Of a DNA stretch of 64,000 bases, positions 1 through 13,184 are shown piece by piece (within the stretch, counting starts at the first letter, position 1; each line of letters starts with the position of its first letter). The notes under the pieces were generated by a model, which did not search any database, was not told the DNA's origin, and saw nothing but the letters and a program-made list of their open reading frames with translations. Made by a program: the position numbers and the translations under genes. Origin of the DNA: Polyodon spathula (Eukaryota; Chordata; Actinopteri; Acipenseriformes; Polyodontidae); contig NC_054534.1 in assembly GCF_017654505.1 (NCBI RefSeq), positions 27,335,689 to 27,399,688 of the forward strand, in the 5' to 3' direction.

Positions 1-880
1 TTCCACAGAACCTGAAGAAAAGAACAGCATTGTTATTGTGTCCGATGATTTGAACAACAGCAAACTGAGTGCAAACACCTTCATGATCCATATCCTTGAA
101 ATCACTGAAGAACAAATACCATGCAGTCAAAGATCTTTTCAGGTGGGGCTAGCTCCCAAGTCAAACAGCGGTTCCTCTTCTCAAACCTGTATTTGTGGGA
201 GGAGAAGTTCAGCTTCAAAGTGAGCTGGCATTTTTTCGCAACATCTCATGGCAAAGGGGTTGTTGACGGGATTGGAGGAACAGTGAAAAGATCAGTTTGG
301 CGCTATGTTCATAGTGGTCAAACAACACCATTTGCCTTCTACAGAGCAGCGAAGGAGAGAAAATCCAGGAATAAATATTCTGTAGCTCTCAAGAGAGCAA
401 ATTTAAAAGGAAAGGAATATGCATAAGTCTCACTGGGAAGTAACCATGGTAATTCCAAATACTCAAAAAATTCACAGCATTCGACCAAAGGGAAAGTATA
501 CTTTTATTGTAGCTGAAACGTCCGACTCCAGTCATTTCACAGCGGTGCCAATTAAAGTACAAAGATCTGGATGAGACCCTTGATGAGTCCAGCAGTCAAC
601 CAAATCAAGAAGAGGATATCTCTTGCAAATAAGTCTTCTTGGTAGGGGATTGGGTTCTAGTGAAGTACAATGGCAACATATTTCCAGGAGTTGTCACCAA
701 GATGAGTAAAGAGGATGGTCAACACATCCATCCAGAAAGTCAATGCCATGTGCCCATCTGGAACAAAATGGAAATAGCCAGATACTCCTGAACACATTAT
801 ATACTTACAAAAGGATGTAATTAGGAAGATTGAAGCTCCAGTAGTTGCAGGAAATAGGGGACAGCAGTTTTGTACTTTGA
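1..880 (+). pseudogene. Degenerate transposon-derived coding fossil
   Basis: Coding-like text runs through several frames. One frame carries the stretch WHFFATSHGKGVVDGIGGTV at about 225-285, followed by KRSVWRYVHSG. Further right, other frames read like 'YNGNIFPGVVTKMSKEDG', 'MCPSGTKWK' and 'PVVAGNRGQ' (about 665-865). Both halves resemble a protein repeatedly found in fish and invertebrate transposon-like loci (from memory; family not identified). At least two frame changes and several stops break it, so it is dead. It is cut by the window edge and lies inside the last visible psd3 intron. I cannot name the superfamily. Confidence 0.5.
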
Positions 881-3690
881 GTTAGATTAGCTCCAATAGT
901 TGCTTGAAATAGGGGAACGTTCACTTTCACAACCCCATTCCCGGCTCTAGAGAAGCAGGTCACATTAGGGTGTACTGGACTTCAGATTACAATAGGTTAC
1001 AATACTGTTCATGTATCCTCTATGTAATATACTGTATGTCAGAATGGAAGTTAACTTTGGGCATTTAAGTACATCTTTTAATTTCCAGCTAAACATTGTT
1101 TAGTTGTTAGACCTCATTTTGAACTGTGAAATTAAGTAAATAAGGCCTATTACTGTTTTACTAGAATTTATCAATACAGAGTATCTACTGTAGATGTACA
1201 AAAGGCTTAATATATAGAATCAACCACTTGAAATATTTTTAAAAATTAACCCTCCCATTGACAGCTTAGGAAAATGTATGATACTTGGAAAATATATATA
1301 TATTTTTTATTTTAATTAAAATAGTATTTGCACGTCCGACACTGAAGAAAAACATTCCTATTTCAGAACTAATGTATGTCATTTTAAAGTAATGAATTGT
1401 ACATTAAGTATTTAAGTCTTACCTAAAAGATAAACAGAGTTCATTACCATTGTCTTCCTAATTTAGAGCAATCTGAATGTTTCTGTACCTATGCCAGAAA
1501 AATACAATTCTCCGAGTATATCCGACACCAAGTGTTTTTAGCCCTCCCCCCCTGGAGTGGATATTTAGTATTCAAATTTTGATATGATGAAACAACTATA
1601 CTAACAGAGGCATCTATCATGCCATAAAAGAAACCCAGCAAGTTGTGTCAGTGTATATGCTACAGGTCTGCAAAGAGTCCACAACGTACGTCTGACACCA
1701 TGAATTGCCGGGCTATTAAAGTTGCCTTGCCTAACATTAAAGCCAGTATTTGGAGGGTTCACAACCTTGTTTAACAGTTCTGAAATCTCTAGAGCAAATA
1801 ACTAAAATGCAAAAGCATAGAGGCTAAGAGAGTCAACAAAGCACTTACTTTTGTTGTTTCTTATGCAGTTAATATGCCCTCGCCTTTCCTTGCTGCTGAC
1901 TTGTGCAGTCATTCAAAAAACAGTGCAATCCTTCATTGAAATGAGCAATTACCTCTAGCTATTTGTATAATGAATAGAATATTCAATCTCTGGCCCCGTG
2001 TCTAAATAATACTTCTTGGCTCCAGATCAGAACATTAATAAAACTGTAAGACAAACACAGTAATGAAATGATTTAGTGCCCTTGCCAAGATGCTGCATTT
2101 TGCTACCATGGAGCACAATCAGGTGCTACAGCATGTCTTGAAAGTCAGAGCAAGAAAAAATGTAGCTATTTCTAAATATAGATCCTAATACACATATTTG
2201 TTAAACTAAGCCCTTTGTTAAGAAATAGCACAAACTTTACCAGAAGTAAATAAATATTTTAGCATAGACAATAATAATCATTTAACTTGCTTTTAAAAAT
2301 AAAATACGGTTAAGATATATGTTGAGGCCAGCAACAGATTTAGGTGGATTTATTACATCCATGTCCCATCTCCCATACAAATCCACTGCAAATGGAAACT
2401 GTATAATCCACATCAAGTGATTGCAAATGCTAAATGTTTAGTACAGTAGAGAAAGAATATGTTAAGAAACAAGAATTTAACCTTGCTAGTGGATTTTCTT
2501 TCAAGAAACTATGTCACTTCGAAGACACTACACGGTTAAATTTAACCCTGTCTATCTAGCTTTGATTTCTGATTAACACAAGGAACTGAGTAGCTGTTCA
2601 AACTGTTTCTTCTTAAAATACATTTGAGAGTGACTCAAGTATCACAAGGAAATTGACCATTTAGATAACCATAACCAACCTGCCAGTAAATGTTAAACCC
2701 TGTTTCGTGCACCTCATTGCAAAAATAAGAAGGTCAGCAGCATCATTTTATTTGTCGGACTCTTGTCGCTTGTACCTTAAAAGGTTAAGGTGTTTTAAAT
2801 GTAACATTGACTTACACGCATCAAATCTTTTTCAGCACCCCTGCAGCAGGTAGACGTGAAAACAGCAGTATGATGGCCCACGAAAAAGACACAATTCTGT
2901 GATTGACACTGGCTGAACACATAAGGGAACTAAATTAGAATAAACAATTCGGTTCAAGAAATCAATTTCTACTGATACATGCTAGTCAACAGATATTCAG
3001 ATGGCTGTTGCCAGACTGTTGTTGCCACCAGAAGCTAAGAAAGATAGAAGAGTGACTAACAACTTGTGTTCACAACATATTACATATTTCTGAACTTTCA
3101 TTACTCTTTTACTCCTTGCATTCCTTTACTATTATTTGACTTCATCAAAAATCTGCCACTTGGGACACCCTCTTATATTAACCACACAACTGTCAGGGCA
3201 GCTAATGGATACTTCAAATAAATTAGGAAGGAAATTTCACATTTAACACATCTTCAAATATTTCAGGAGGAGTGATGCATTAGAAAACACAAAGAGTTTC
3301 ATGCATTCAACAAACCTGTAGTTATATACAATTCAGACTAAAACATTGAGGGTTATATTGTAGATTTTCTCAACAATAAACACATATATTATATATACCC
3401 TCAATCAGCTTAAGTCATTATAAAGAACAAAGAGCAGCCTGAATTTAATTAACTTTTTATATGTGAAGTCACCAGGAGAAAGTCTGCAGCTCAAAGTATT
3501 TTCAAAGACATACTACTAAATATCAAATGGGTTATTTGCTGCTTCAGCCTTCTATGGTATGCCCTGCTTGAAAACAAGTATCAACATAATCTACATTATG
3601 GTACATTTTAATTAACATAACTTGTTGATTGAACAAGATCCGATTTAAAAAAGTAAACAATTTGTTTACATTTTGGATAAAATGAACATA

Positions 3691-5127
3691 CAGTGCCTAT
3701 AGGAAGTATTCAGCCACCTTGGACATTTTCACAGTTTGTTGTGTTACAACCTTAAATCTGGATGCATTTAAATGGGATTTTTTTCCCTTTCATTTACACT
3801 ACCTACTCAGCACTTTCAATGTGTGAAAAAACAAATTAATTAAAAATAAAAACCTGAAAAAAAAGTCTTCATTAGATAAGTATTCACCCCCTTTGCTACG
3901 ACACTCCTAAATAAACTCACGTGCAACCAATTGTCTTCAGAATTCACACAATAAGTTAAATGGAGTCCATCTGTGTGCAATAAAAGTGGTTCACATGACT
4001 TCAGATTAAATACACCTGTCTCTGTAAGGTCCCACAGTTGGGTAGTGCATTCAAAGCAAGATACTACCATGAAGACCAAGGAGCTTTCAATACAACTCTG
4101 GGGTAAAGTTGTGGAAAGGCACAGATCAGGGGAAGGGTATAAAAAGATTTCAAAGGCATTGAATAGCCCTTGGAGCACAGTCAATTGGATCATTAAGTGG
4201 AAGGTATATGGTACCACCCAGAATCTGCTTATAGCAGGCCGTCCTCCCAAACTGAGCAGCCGGGTAAGAAGGGCATTGGTCAGAGAAGTTACCAAGAGGC
4301 CAATGATAACTCTGAAAGACCTACAGCGTTCCATAGCTGAGATGGGAATTCCGCTTGGAATTTGCAAAAAGGCATTTTGGAGACTCTGAAAAGATGTGGC
4401 AAAAGATTGTGGTCCAATGAAACAAAAACTGAACTATTTGGCCTAAATGCAAAGCATTATATCAGGCACAAACCCAAAACAGCACATCACCCAGGTAACA
4501 CCATCCCTACTGTGAAGCATGGTGGTGACAGCATCATGCTACAGGGATGCTTTTCATCGGCAGGGCAAAATGGATGGCGCTAAATACAGGCAAATCCTTG
4601 AGGAAAATCTGCTTCAGTCTGTAAAAGACTGAAGACTGGGATGGAGATTCACCTTTCAGCAGGACAATGACCCCAAGCAACAACAGAGTGGCTTAAAAAC
4701 AAGAAAGTGAATGTCCTAGAGTGGCCCAGTCAAAGCCCGGACTTGAATCCAATAGAGAATCTGTGGCAAGACTTGCAGATTGCTGTCCACCAACGATCCT
4801 CATCCAACTTGACAGAGCTTGAACAAATTTTGCCAAGAAGAATGGACGAACTTACCCCAAGTGTCTCACAGCTGTAATTGCTGCCAAAGGTGGTTCTACC
4901 AAGTATTGACTCAGGGGGGTGAATACTTATCTAACCAAGACATTTCCGTTTTTTTTTTCATTAACTGTTGTTTCACAATAAAAATTCCCTTGCCTCTTCA
5001 GTGTTGAGTAGGTTGTGTAAATCAAAGGAAAAAAAAAACATCCCATTTAAATGCATCAAGATTTCAGGTTATAACACAACAAACTGTGAAAACATCCAAG
5101 GGGGGTGAATACTTACTATAGGCACTG
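3691..5127 (+). mobile_element. Tc1/mariner element, internally deleted
   Basis: Both ends read CAGTGCCTATAG in inverted orientation and are flanked by TA, the expected Tc1 target duplication. The inner terminal repeat continues with related text (ACAGTTTGTTGTGTTACAAC on the left, its inverse near 5080). The length of about 1.44 kb fits the family after a small internal loss. A broken transposase lies on the plus strand. The ends resemble those of the two elements at 28.7 and 34.3 kb, which begin CAGTGCCTATAGAAAG, but the interior differs. Confidence 0.93.
4070..4910 (+). pseudogene. Tc1 transposase pseudogene
   Basis: The reading starts with MKTKELSIQLWGK and has a helix-turn-helix part (GEGYKKISKALNSPWSTVNW) and a GRPPKL linker. 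It jumps at about 4365-4395, where roughly 60 residues expected between the DNA-binding and catalytic parts are missing. The catalytic region then follows: [17 protein letters not shown] and [11 protein letters not shown]. The first catalytic aspartate of DD34E is replaced (SNETK instead of SDETK). Stops at about 4628 and 4875 and a deletion near 4675 complete the inactivation. Confidence 0.9.
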
Positions 5128-6020
5128 TATGCTACATACGTCTTCTGCATAATATTTACAGATGTGTAATGTTTTGATAAAGTCCAGGCATAACAACTTA
5201 ATTGAGTAAATACATAAAAAAAAATCAGGTTACTGACCATTTGTCGCATAATGCAGCCTGGGGCTGACACATCCAGGAGAAAGAATCAAGCCCTTCATAT
5301 TGTTGGCACTATGAACTGCAATGGATTATGAAAGGCGTCCAGCACTGTCATTACCAAATAAATTAAACAAAACTATTTCATTTCATAATGAATCTGTTTC
5401 TTCGATAGGCATTTTCTATACAGCCAGCCATGACCATATTATCTTACAACTAATAACCCTATGATGTGGGTATGATTTTACTTTATTCCAATTAATTATT
5501 TTTTCACTTTTTGTAATTAACTTTAAATGCTAAAGTTATGCTTAAAAGTAATCTAAATGAAAATGTTATTTTGGTTACCTGTATATCTTTAAAAAAATAT
5601 AATACTGTTATTATGGTATATTCTTCTTATAAATGGACTTAAGGTACTACTATTAAACAAAAACAACAACATAATTTCTCAAAGGCTGTATATATTTATA
5701 TATTAGCAAGACAGCTAATTCCCTAAGATGCCATTATGTAGTTATTAAAAAGCAGGTCTTCAGACGTTGTGGTCGCCCCTCAGTGAGCAGTGCAATGAGT
5801 TATTGACAGCCTCTACTTCATGTTGTACAGTTAGGCATTGCTCACCTACACGCTGCTCAGGCTTCTCACACATCCATTGCCTACTGGCTAAGAGTCCTCT
5901 ACTTTTTATTGAACAATGTCAACAACACAGTCTTAGGGGTCTATGAAATCCGCGTTGCGAAGAACATGGATGGAATCACGGAATGCAAAGAAAAAAAGAA
6001 AAAAATAACTAATTAGGCAC

Positions 6021-6549
6021 TGTCACAAAGACGGCCGGAGTGGGTGGCGTCAGAACAGAGCCAGGAAATAAACAAAGAGAGAGAGGTGGAGTTTGGTGGA
6101 GCTGAGCGAATGGTTTCACTCAGCATTTAATGAACAGACAGCCAGAAAATAAACGGTTGTAACAAACACAAAAACACAGGACATTATTATATTTTATTAT
6201 TTATTACCTCCGTCTCCAAACCCGTTCTCCACTCACCGAAAACCCAACCCCGAGTGGGTGAAAACATGCTGCATTTATGCAGCTGTACCGAGACTCGATT
6301 GTAATCAATCATTCAACTGAAGTCGCGGTACAACGGCACGTGAATTAATAAAGTGTAATTCCCTGTGCTTACATATTATTACTTTTTACTTGCATGCGAA
6401 GTGCTGTGCAATCCTCGTGCCTAAATACAAATATACATTTTAAACACTTGTGTTAGACCCGTTTATATCCCATGTACCAATGACTATACACCAACATTAA
6501 CACACAACATATAATGGAAAATACACAAAGGGGCGGGCACTTTGCCACA
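6021..6549 (-). mobile_element. Solo LTR, family A, with 5-bp target duplication
   Basis: Read on the minus strand it starts TGTGGCAAAGTGCCCGCCCC and ends CTTTGTGACA, so it has TG...CA termini. The flanks are a perfect 5-bp duplication, GGCAC, at 6016-6020 and 6550-6554. No internal retroviral coding region adjoins it, so it is a solo LTR. A TATA-like TGCATAAATGCAGC lies on the minus strand near 6270. Related copies are at 35.3 kb (opposite orientation) and 42.9 kb. Confidence 0.85.
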
Positions 6550-7417
6550 GGCACCTAAGGATATTACCACAAAATATATATGTATATGTTTTAAAAATTA
6601 CATTGAACAGTGTTTGTATAACAAGAGGCTTCAAGAAACACACATCATGGGAACGCATTAAAAAACAATTTTTGCACCTTTTAGCCATCATACACTTCAC
6701 TTGCCAGCTACCAGCATCGCTTGGGCAGTGCTTAATTTGTAAAGAGGTGCTGGGTGCAAGCAATGACAATAATACCAACGTTAAGAATTATTGTGTATAA
6801 AAAACTTAAAAGGCACTCAAGCTGAAATGGTAAGGTAGTTTAAAGTAGGCTCAAACGTGGCAGCGGACCGCCTCTCTTCAGCGCACGCAAGAACTCGAAG
6901 ACTTGATACAACTGTGTTGAGAATTTAAATAGAAAGCATTATGAGATTTTTAACTAGAGGTACCGGCGCTATGACTCTGCAGACTCAGAGGTTTCGGGTC
7001 TGAGTCTTGACAAGCCCTGGCACAAATTAAGCAATTAAGCTATTCTGAGCAGATAGTACTGTAAAGACCACTGCAGAATGTAGTGTCTAGTTGCTGCATT
7101 TTTTCTCCAAAGTTCTCAGGAAAATATTACTAAGTGCCTTTTTTTATTAAATTAGAATAAATCAACATATTTACATTGTTTAATGATAATTAAATATATG
7201 TTATAGCTCAGCTTGTGTTGAAAAGAAACTACTAAAAAACACTTTTTTAAAATGTACAATGTTCCTAGTTTGTTTCTATAATATTGTGCTAATTTGTACC
7301 CTTTTCTTCTGAAAGCACTTTGATTAAAACTGTTTAGAAAGTTTTTTGTTTTTTTTGTCATATTTTTTCAAGCATTTCTAGCTTCATCATTGCTGTCAAT
7401 GTATCAAACACTTGTGG

Positions 7418-7566
7418 TTACAAAAAACAAACTAACTAATAAATTACAGATTTTTAAAACCGAAAAATCTAAATAAATCCGAAAATTCTAAATAAGAGAG
7501 TTACAAAAAACAAACTGCAGATTTTTAAAACCGAAAAATTTAAATAAATCTGAAAATTCTAAATAA
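7418..7566. repeat. Two-copy tandem duplication, about 75 bp unit
   Basis: TTACAAAAAACAAACT and the text AGATTTTTAAAACCGAAAAA, followed by AAATAAATCYGAAAATTCTA, appear twice in succession (about 7418-7495 and 7500-7566). The second unit lacks an insert of about 12 bases. The two copies differ by only a few substitutions, so the duplication is fairly recent. Confidence 0.75.
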
Positions 7567-7968
7567 TAAAAACGGACTTAACAGTACAACTGCAGTTCCA
7601 TACAATGACCTTTAAAATTGGATAGTTGTGAAAACCAACCTCTAATGAAACGCTGACATTTTCTATTTGTATTCAACAGATTTATTTACCTTTACCCTAT
7701 TTAATTTACACCAACATTATTGTAGCAGTGATGGCTTTTACAACATCTATATTATTCCTTGTAAATATTAACAGAAAGTCAAAGGGGATCAAATGATGCC
7801 TGGGCCATGAGATCAGTTTTCCAGCTTCAATGTGTTTAAGCGATAAGGATCAGGAGCCCACTGAATAGTCAAGGCATTTGTTTACAGCAGAGTTTTTTTC
7901 TTGTAGGTTATAGTTTGATGATCATTATAGTTACAGTAGGATCGGCCATACATTTAGCACAGTATATA

Positions 7969-8623
7969 CAGATGAACCTGCTTTATATCACCTGGCTTAA
8001 TATCGTACCCTGTTTATTATCACGATTTTTGCCACTTGCCATGCACCATAGGTTCTTTGAGAAATTACCTCTCTTAATATTATCTCACAAACCCTCTTAA
8101 TGTCACGCTTTGTGGAGCCTGTCAAATGCTGCTTGGCTGGGCTTTACTAAGTAACCACAGGATATAATTAAAATTTCCAACGCAGCTAACAACCAATAAT
8201 CATCTCGGCTGATAAACTGACATTTTGTGCAGCCTGTCAACAAATTCTGCGTGGGCAGTCACGGGATACAGACTCTGTTACAAAACACCAACGACACCAA
8301 ATATTTCTTCTTTAACAGTCAGTCTTATACATATGGACACAATTCATGCCTTTTTTTTAGATAATGACACAAACAGTTTAGTTCCAGTTAACGATACACA
8401 ATGTACGTGTCCTGTAGTAAACTATATGCATGGGTTTAAATGTAAACAATGACTAAATGTACAGTATTAAAACACTGCTCTTTAATTCACTGTTAGTTTT
8501 CATTCTTTTCCCCTCTCACTCGTAATGTGCTGTCATAGGCAAACGTGTAACCTGGTTTATATCATGGTCCACTTTATATCAGAAATTCTGACTGCACAGC
8601 AATCATGCTATAAAGCGGGTTCA
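7969..8623. mobile_element. Possible pogo/Tigger-like non-autonomous DNA transposon
   Basis: The left end TA-CAGATGAACCTGCTTTATA and the right end TATAAAGCGGGTTCATA are imperfect inverted repeats about 650 bp apart. Both sit at TA dinucleotides, and TTTATATCA-type motifs recur inside both ends. No transposase is recognisable. Termini with this 'ACCYGCTTTATA' style recall pogo-derived MITEs, but the assignment is an inference. Confidence 0.4.
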
Positions 8624-8656
8624 TATGTTTTAATAAAATATCTGCTTACGGCACTG

Positions 8657-9080
8657 TGTGACAGGATAGCGTCACGGCCAAGGCTGGTGACAGGAAGCAC
8701 ACCCAGAGGCGGAAAGCTGCAGTTTTAGTACTGATGCATGCTTTTAATTAACAATACAGAAACACAAATAAAAGGGTTAAACAAAAACACTTGAAAAAAC
8801 AACACAGCAAAAACAGCACTCAAGCTGCGCTATCGTGGTGCTTGGACTGCTAGCACACCCTGCTGCACTCAGCCTCCCTCTCAACTAACCAAACAAAGGA
8901 TCTGACTCCCTTTATATAGCATGTGGCTGGTCTTAATTGATCCTCAATCAATCAATTAAGCTCCAGCCACATTCTGCACAAGGGTTTCCAATTAACCCTA
9001 TCCCTGCCAAACTTAAATACAAAAATAACAAAACACACACAATTTACACGGGCTGGGCTTCCGGTGTAGTCTTCTGTACA
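8657..9080 (-). mobile_element. LTR-like repeat, family B
   Basis: It starts TGTGACAGGATAGCG on the plus strand. On the minus strand it carries a good TATA box (GCTATATAAAGGG, near 8915) and an inverted AATTGATCCTC/ATTAAG block between GTGGCTGG and CCAGCCAC. The same arrangement, followed by CCCTATCCCTGCCA, occurs in the well-defined solo LTR at 38.4 kb. The right boundary is uncertain: no clean TGCCACA end, and only an approximate CACTG/CACTT target duplication. Confidence 0.5.
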
Positions 9081-9459
9081 CTTGGGGTAGGCAACCTCTA
9101 AACACCTAGATTGGCTTTCTCTGTTAATGTTAGGAGCATTAAGAAAAAATAAATGCTGCTAACATTAAATGGACAAAATTAAATTTAGGAGTTTAGAGAT
9201 TGCCTACACTCTCAGAAAATGTTTGAGCCTTTATTTATAATTGAGGAAAAATACAATTAAACCCAAAGATTTTATACTGAGATTGTACAGTTTATGCTTA
9301 TTCTTTACATTGATAATATTGAACATAGGAACACAGTTTAAAAGTATGAATTATCCCACAACATTAACCATTATTCGTTGCTTTACAACTCTGTTTCTAG
9401 CATACCAGATGAGCGCATTTTTTTAAACTGCTCATTTATGCGCACAATGTATGGGATGC

Positions 9460-9600
9460 CAGGGGTCTCCAACCCAGGTGCTGGAGAGCTACAGCAGGGC
9501 TTCTGGTTTAGTTTCAGCCAAGCTCTGTTACTTTATTGCCCCAATTATTGGCTTAATTGGTCAAGATTAACAGGTGTTCCAGATCTTTAAAACTCAGGAC
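9460..9600. mobile_element. CAGGGGTC-type repeat (hAT-like MITE candidate)
   Basis: The segment opens CAGGGGTCTCCAACCCAGGT and continues with GGAGAGCTACAG and CTTAATTGGTCAAG. CAGGGGT-CCAA starts are typical of hAT transposon termini in vertebrates. A related segment lies at 11370. The right end was not defined, so only the left terminus supports the call. Confidence 0.35.
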
Positions 9601-11369
9601 GTGTTCCAGCCTGATACGACGATGGCTACCACTACAACTAATAAACGAGCTTACAGATGAGGGTAAAGACATACCCATTAAGTGATTGATACTTAATTTC
9701 CCATGCAAATATTAACCTTTACCCGCTAACATGCTGTACAACCCCAATCACTACATGGCTAGCAAATTACAGTTTGTAACTCGATCAGATCCCCAAATGG
9801 GATATGTGATACAACCTCCTCATAGGTACTGTTGAATATTTAACAGCGGTAACATTTTTTCCGTGCATACCACAGTTTGGCAAACGCTTTCAAAACCTGA
9901 CCCCAATGACTTGGAATGTGATCTTTTGTCTCACTCATAGTAGATCAAGCATTGATGTGTGGAATCAGATTGTATCTGTTCAGAATAAACAGGCTTTGGT
10001 CTTAAGGTAACATTTAGGAAGCCATATTAAAAGAAACCCCAAAGCAATGGCCAGACCAGTATTCGGACAGTTTTTGGTCAACAACCTACACGATCAATTC
10101 ATAGAAATATCACAAAATAACATTTTAAACCCATCAGCTCTGTAAGTAGAATTACATACTGTATTCACAGTGTTTACTCTTTCATTCGCCCTCTGCTTTG
10201 CAAAGCCCCTCTTACAGATTAATTAGCTAGATAGAATGGGCTGATCATCAAGCTGGAATGAATGTGGTAAACATTGTATAGTAAATATAGATGGAGTACA
10301 AAACAAACTAATGTTTCTGAAAAATAAACAAGTCTCCACTTCCCTGATGAACATAGCTTCAAACTATGCTTTATTTAAGCAGCTCACACATTTCAGAAGG
10401 CAGTAAGGATTTTTAGTTTAGTTTTTTAAATTAAAATAATCATGACAGGAATATTTGAGGTAACAATTTTAATATTTTCCACATATAGCCTTCCCACATT
10501 GGCAATATAGGCTAGTTTTAAAATATATAAATTGGGAAAAAAATATAATTTATATATGTAATATTTTTTTTTTTATAACTCTACATTCATATGTGAAGTT
10601 CAGAAAGACGAGGACATTTTACAGGAATCATGCTAAAAATGTGTGTCGGAATTGGAATGGATTTAAAATAAAAAAATGAAGTCAATAAAATAAATTACAA
10701 AATGCCAGTTAATATTGGCAGTAGCCATGTAATAATTAGGAATAATGGACATAATGGAATGGAATTTGTTTTTACTGGGGCGTTTGCGTTTGTCTTTTAA
10801 CACACTCCCAGAGCCAGGCCAACAAATACTGCACATCAGACTAAAAACATTTCACTTTAGAAAAACAGCCAAGTTAGAATTCAGGGATGAGTTATATAGG
10901 ACACACAAAGTATAAAGCCAAGTGAAGAAAAATACAACAAGATAATGGTGGCTAACTTGCCACTGTGACTTTCAGTGCAGCAGGAGCTACTAGCAGCATG
11001 GTCGTTTTTCCATTTTGCAGATACTGCATCTTTATACGCCAGATCCCTTTAATCTTACTTGGCAGGAGAAGCCATGACCCTCAATATCCAGACCTCTGAA
11101 CAAATCCACACAGTGTCCGGGTGTGTGATGCACGCAGTATACACAAAGTTCTGACGTTTATTACCATGTATTTATTTTCTCAGATTTCTACTGCAAACAT
11201 TCTTGATCTCCTTTATATCAGGTGGCAACACCAGGGTATTGCCAGAGGCTCCCTCTCAAGTATGCATTAATGCTGAAAACAACCCTGAATAGCGGAAACA
11301 GGCAGTTGGCTTGGGAAATACAGTCTCCAGGGCCATGGCAAAATGCATTCCTGGGAGCATTATCTAAGG

Positions 11370-11470
11370 CAGGGGTGCCCAATCCTGGTCCTGGAGGGCC
11401 AATGTCCTCCTGGCGTTTGTTATAAATGTCCCCTAAATTACTTAATTGGACCAATCAAGCACTTTAGAAG
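11370..11470. mobile_element. CAGGGGTG-type repeat (hAT-like MITE candidate)
   Basis: It begins CAGGGGTGCCCAATCCTGGT followed by CCTGGAGGGCC, a very common fish interspersed repeat opening, and later has CTTAATTGGACCAATCAAGC. It resembles the repeat at 9460 in order of motifs. The end is not defined. Confidence 0.4.
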
Positions 11471-12659
11471 CTTAATTGTCTGTAAACATGAAATGTGAAA
11501 ATGTCTTCTTCTCCGATATGTCCAGCAGTTAAAATAATGCAGGGCCAAGGTTTTCATCATCTAAAAACGGAACAGCTCATGAGAAAGTACAGCTGTCCTA
11601 TTAGATCAAGTTCAAGGACACCTTGAACAAGCAGATTTACACACTGAAACACAAACCAAGGAGAGTTAGATAAGCTGGTTAGGGAAAAAGGTCAACTTTT
11701 TCATGTGCTTACCTCAAATGTTTTATTTGTTTATTTATTTTTGCACTAAAGACCTTTATTCCCTAACCAGCTGGCTGCTAGCACCAACAGGGTTGTTTTC
11801 CGGGCTCCTGTCATTTCTGAGCAGCTTTCAGCTGTACCCTGCTATTGCCACTTGATATACACAAAAATGGAACCAAGGACAGATTAACCAAGTGAAAACT
11901 GCCAATTTAACACTGTTTGAATGCACAATTGTTCACACAGCGGCTTTCAATAACATCATCCCTTCCCACATACATTCAGCGGCATTATCAGCTAGAAACA
12001 AACACAACCCTATTATTCATCCTTGAGAGCAATGAGACATCTTTTGAGACGCAAGACTAAAATGAAGGTTAGCCCCATACTGTACAGTGCATGACTGCAA
12101 AAGAACACCTATAGAAAGGAGAGAAATACTCTTACAGAAGACTCTAGATTGCATACAGATTGTATTAAAACTGGAAGCAAGTCAACTTCTTTACAAATGT
12201 TTGCATAATCAATATTAACTTACGGTTGCCGCACAAAGTAGTTGAGCAAGAAGCTATTATCTTAATGAAACTGTCGACGAAAGCGGATCCTACAGTGACA
12301 TTTCACGAATAATGTGTATTAGTACTATGAGCTATTAATTTGTTCTAGACAAAAGTAAATCGGTGGACAGGAACAAAGTGTTTTTATTACCACAAAAGGG
12401 CAGATATTTTAAAAACTACTTCTTAAAACTACACACGTTTATATTGTTTCTCCACTTTCCCTTGGAAGATGATCAACAAATACAGTACAGTTTCAAATCT
12501 TTATATATTTCATTCACTTCAAATTTAAGGAATCTAACAAAATGTAAATAAAAATGGCACAAACACTAGAGAAATCTATTACAAGTCTTTATGAAAGTAG
12601 ATGTTTACATACTAAGTAGACAACTGAGAATAAAACAGCAAGTTATGTTACAGTAGTTA

Positions 12660-12857
<198 letters not shown>

Positions 12858-13084
12858 TCATATAAATACAAAAATACTGTGGTAGAGCAGAATATTCTTT
12901 GTAAATTTGGAAGAGTCTAAAAGTAATAAACACATGTGTTACACAGATACTGAATTGATACTAAAATAGCATATGCAAAAAAGTAAATCCTATTATCATT
13001 TTCCAACTTCTTCGTTTTACTTGGACCAGGACCATCATAATAGGGGTACATGTCATTAATTAGTAAAACCAAAACCTTCACAAT

Positions 13085-13109
13085 ATGTTGAATGAATGAA
13101 TGAATGAAT
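13085..13109. repeat. (TGAA)n microsatellite
   Basis: Six consecutive TGAA-type units are visible. No other feature is attached. Confidence 0.9.
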
Positions 13110-13166
13110 GCCTAATCAACACAGACGGCCCAAAGTATATCTCTTTTATTAAATCCTGCAGTTGGT

Positions 13167-13184
13167 GGGGGGGGGGGGGGGGGG
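13167..13184. repeat. 18-base G homopolymer
   Basis: An uninterrupted run of 18 G on the plus strand. This is unusual in such AT-rich DNA and is a likely site of length error or polymorphism. Confidence 0.85.

Noticed and set aside
8225..8452. 75-codon plus-strand reading with a CTCPVVNYMHGFKC end
   Set aside because: It lies inside a terminal-inverted-repeat element and shows no domain, so I treat it as accidental.
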